Source: an uncultured Pseudomonadales bacterium
GTDB lineage: Bacteria; Pseudomonadota; Gammaproteobacteria; Pseudomonadales; Cellvibrionaceae
Direction: 5' to 3'
Assembly (NCBI GenBank): GCA_938048505.1
Contig: CALIUX010000013.1
Location: 1 to 7,245, forward strand
Length of the DNA stretch: 7,245 nucleotides
Notes under the pieces: model-generated
The model's database searches: none
Told to the model about the DNA's origin: nothing
Seen by the model: the letters and a program-made list of their open reading frames with translations, nothing else
Translations under genes and position numbers: made by a program
Shown: in pieces, positions 5,127 to 7,245 of the stretch
Position numbering within the stretch: position 1 is the stretch's first letter
Layout: the number at the start of each line of letters is the position of its first letter

Positions 5127-6575
5127 CTAACGTCGCCAGAACATAGGTGAAAACAATACAAGCAGCGTAAAGACCTCTAAGCGTCCTAGTAGCATCGCAA
5201 AGCACAATACCCATTTTGCAGTATCGTTAATATCCCCGTAGTGCGCAGCAACATCCCCCAAGCCCGGCCCTAAGTTATTGATACAGGCGCCCACGGCGGT
5301 AAAAGCGGTTGTGACATCGAGCCCCGTTCCTAGCAAAATCAGCATCATGGTTACGTAGCAAATAACGTAAACGGCAAAAAAGCCCCATACCGCCTCGACC
5401 ACTCTATCGGATACGGTCTTGTTTCCCACTTTAATTGCAATCAATGCATTGGGGTGGATAAGCCGATGTATTTCACGCAAACCTTGTTTAAAAATCAGCA
5501 TGATACGAATCATCTTCATGCCTCCGCCGGTTGAACCTGCGCACCCGCCCATAAACGCGAACATAAAAATCAAATACGGTAAAAACGTGGGCCACGCTGT
5601 AAAGTCGGCTACACCAAATCCCGTTGTTGTCAGTATAGAGATGAGTGTAAAACTCCCCTCTAAAAAGCTTCCACCTAGGCCATAGGTTTTTGTGTAGTAC
5701 AAATAAGAGATGGTAATCAATAAACCGATGGCAATTATATTGAGATAAAAGCGGCACTCTGGGTCTTGCCAATAGCTGCGTAACGTCCTTTCGCGCCATA
5801 CGGTAAAATGGAGCGCAAAATTGATGCCCGATAGCACCATAAAAACCATTGCTACGATATAGATTGCAGAGCTATTAAAATACCCCATGCTGGCATCGTG
5901 AGTTGAAAATCCGCCAATAGCCACCGTGGAATAAGCGTGCCCGATGGCATCAAATACGCTCATACCCGCAACCCAGTAGGCGAGTGCGCAGGCGACCGTC
6001 AGCGTTAAATAAATTAGAAACAGAGCCTTGGCTGTTTCGGTAATACGAGGCGTGAGCTTGCTGTCTTTTACTGGGCCAGGTGTTTCGGCTCGATAAAGCT
6101 GCATGCCGCCAATACCCAGCATAGGCAGGACTGCAACCGCAATAACAATAATACCAATGCCGCCCAACCACTGTAGCTGTTGGCGATAGTACAGAATCGA
6201 TTTGGGTAAATACTCTAGCGCGACAATCACCGTCGCCCCTGTGGTTGTTAAGCCCGATAGTGCTTCAAAGACGGAGTCGGTAATACTTAGGTTGGTTGCG
6301 TTAGAAAAAATGAAAGGCAGTGATCCAAAAATAGCCAGTACAGCCCAAAAGAGTGCGGTAATTAAAAATCCATCTCGTGTGCGCATCTCTTGTTGATTTC
6401 TATAGCTTGGGATAAACATGACCACACCGGTGATCAGGGTGATCAAAAAAGCCAATAAAAAGCTGTAGTGACTTTTATCGTCGTACCATAAGGAAACCAA
6501 AAGAGGCGGAATCAATGTCAGGCTAAATAGCATGAGCAAAACGCCTAGCACTTTGAAAATAATCGGTAGCCGCAT
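5127..6575 (-). CDS. trkH: Trk potassium uptake system, membrane subunit TrkH
   Basis: Inner-membrane K+ translocating subunit of the Trk system, which works with the cytoplasmic gating protein TrkA. The 482 residues match E. coli TrkH (483) and are strongly hydrophobic, with about ten or more membrane segments arranged as four M1-P-M2 pore repeats. The selectivity-filter segments are visible: TTTGAT (110-115), AIGGFS (219-224), TTTGFG (316-321) and NNLGPG (433-438). Other family signatures are QWLGGIGIIVIAVAVLP (135-151), IGGMQLYRAE (155-164), GGCAGSTGGGMK (343-354, around the gating loop) and the C-terminal GRLEVFTLLVLFSPMFWRR. The start is ATG at 6573-6575; no strong Shine-Dalgarno precedes it, so translation may depend on trkA. 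It lies 67 bases downstream of trkA on the same strand and is probably in one operon with it. It converges on hpf across the 15-bp array. TrkH rather than KtrB is favoured by length and close match. Confidence 0.97.
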   Translation of the reverse strand: MRLPIIFKVLGVLLMLFSLTLIPPLLVSLWYDDKSHYSFLLAFLITLITGVVMFIPSYRNQQEMRTRDGFLITALFWAVLAIFGSLPFIFSNATNLSITDSVFEALSGLTTTGATVIVALEYLPKSILYYRQQLQWLGGIGIIVIAVAVLPMLGIGGMQLYRAETPGPVKDSKLTPRITETAKALFLIYLTLTVACALAYWVAGMSVFDAIGHAYSTVAIGGFSTHDASMGYFNSSAIYIVAMVFMVLSGINFALHFTVWRERTLRSYWQDPECRFYLNIIAIGLLITISYLYYTKTYGLGGSFLEGSFTLISILTTTGFGVADFTAWPTFLPYLIFMFAFMGGCAGSTGGGMKMIRIMLIFKQGLREIHRLIHPNALIAIKVGNKTVSDRVVEAVWGFFAVYVICYVTMMLILLGTGLDVTTAFTAVGACINNLGPGLGDVAAHYGDINDTAKWVLCFAMLLGRLEVFTLLVLFSPMFWRR

Positions 6576-6642
6576 AATATTTTGGACGCTAGAGTATGAG
6601 TAAGGGTGAGAATGTCTACTGAGTCGTCTGGCTTACAGCGTA

Positions 6643-7245
6643 TTAAAAGAACGTAAAGCCAACCTGGAACAGTCTTTCAATATCTTTGGTGTAGCGTTTG
6701 TCGACTAAAAATACGATCACATGATCACCGGATTCGATGACCGTATCGTCATGGGCAATCAAGACTTTATTTTCGCGCTTATCTTCTTCATTGGTGACTT
6801 CGCGTGCGATGGCGCCAATCGTCGCACCATCAGGCAGGTCAAGATCTTCAATGGCACGCCCCACAACCTTAGAGCTTTTTTGATCGCCATGGGCAATCAC
6901 TTCAATCGCTTCTGCTGCGCCGCGCCGCAACGAGTGAACATTCACAATGTCGCCACGGCGCACATGGGTTAATAAGCTGCCGATTGTGGCTTGCTGGGGG
7001 GAAATGGCAATATCAATCTCGCCACCTTGTACTAAGTCTACATAAGCGCTGTTGGCAATGAGAGTCAGCACTTTGCCAGCCCCTAGGCGCTTAGCCAGCA
7101 TAGAAGACATAATGTTAGCTTCATCGGAGTTTGTAACGGCTAAGAATACATCGCAATCTTCAATGTTTTCTTCGACTAATAAGTTACGGTCAGAGCCGCT
7201 GCCAGATAACACAATACTGTTGTTGAGCTCAGCGGATAAAAACTC
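6643..7245 (-). CDS. trkA: Trk system potassium uptake protein TrkA, C-terminal part
   Basis: Cytoplasmic, peripheral membrane subunit that binds NAD(H) or adenine nucleotides and controls the TrkH channel. Only the last 200 residues are visible; the frame runs open through the window edge, so the gene is cut by the window rather than truncated. Full-length TrkA is about 457 residues with two RCK modules. What is seen corresponds to the second half of the second Rossmann domain ([20 protein letters not shown], then [20 protein letters not shown]) and the complete second C-terminal ligand-binding domain (from about [20 protein letters not shown] through [20 protein letters not shown] to the final FTFF). 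These motifs are nearly identical to E. coli TrkA. The last ten or so codons before the edge (from 7213) also fit the family, so a GTG at 7210-7212 is not the true start. trkH follows directly downstream. Confidence 0.96.
   Translation of the reverse strand, partial: EFLSAELNNSIVLSGSGSDRNLLVEENIEDCDVFLAVTNSDEANIMSSMLAKRLGAGKVLTLIANSAYVDLVQGGEIDIAISPQQATIGSLLTHVRRGDIVNVHSLRRGAAEAIEVIAHGDQKSSKVVGRAIEDLDLPDGATIGAIAREVTNEEDKRENKVLIAHDDTVIESGDHVIVFLVDKRYTKDIERLFQVGFTFF

Noticed and set aside
7210..7212. GTG as the start of trkA
   Set aside because: The frame and the TrkA family similarity continue through codons 7213-7245 to the window edge, so this is an internal valine.

Overview
The window looks like chromosomal core sequence from a gammaproteobacterium, probably a marine or environmental relative of the Pseudomonas/Cellvibrio group. 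This rests on recall of protein families: RNase R, RlmB, TrkH and TrkA all resemble their E. coli and Pseudomonas counterparts closely. A DUF3301-like small protein, a family I associate with gammaproteobacteria, sits beside rlmB. The genus cannot be fixed from the sequence alone. There are no insertion sequences, CRISPR arrays, tRNAs or rRNAs, and no sign of a defence or mobile system.

Layout. (1) Positions 105-3916, + strand, form an RNA-metabolism cluster: rnr (RNase R, TTG start), a 115-base gap with a perfect 12-bp hairpin, rlmB (23S rRNA Gm2251 methyltransferase), then a small membrane-anchored DUF3301-like protein. (2) Positions 3917-4641 are about 725 AT-rich bases with no convincing protein gene. 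They contain several strong inverted repeats, a terminator-like hairpin and an excellent Shine-Dalgarno sequence that serves only an 11-codon reading frame. (3) Positions 4642-4938, + strand, encode a short ribosome hibernation promoting factor (hpf/raiA). Two tandem hairpins close it, and the first carries the stop codon in its loop. (4) Positions 4991-5125 are a degenerate tandem array of nine 15-bp units filling the space between the convergent hpf and trkH genes. (5) Positions 5127-7245, - strand, hold the potassium uptake pair trkA (cut by the window edge) and trkH, transcribed in that order.

How the genes relate. rnr and rlmB are a classic pair acting on structured RNA and on 23S rRNA, and hpf also acts on ribosomes, so the + strand carries a ribosome/RNA quality-control theme. 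TrkA and TrkH make one K+ uptake system: TrkH is the membrane channel-like subunit and TrkA its cytoplasmic nucleotide-binding gating partner. The most unusual parts are non-coding: the 15-bp array at 4991-5125 and the structured hpf leader. I found no evidence for a wholly new multi-gene system here.
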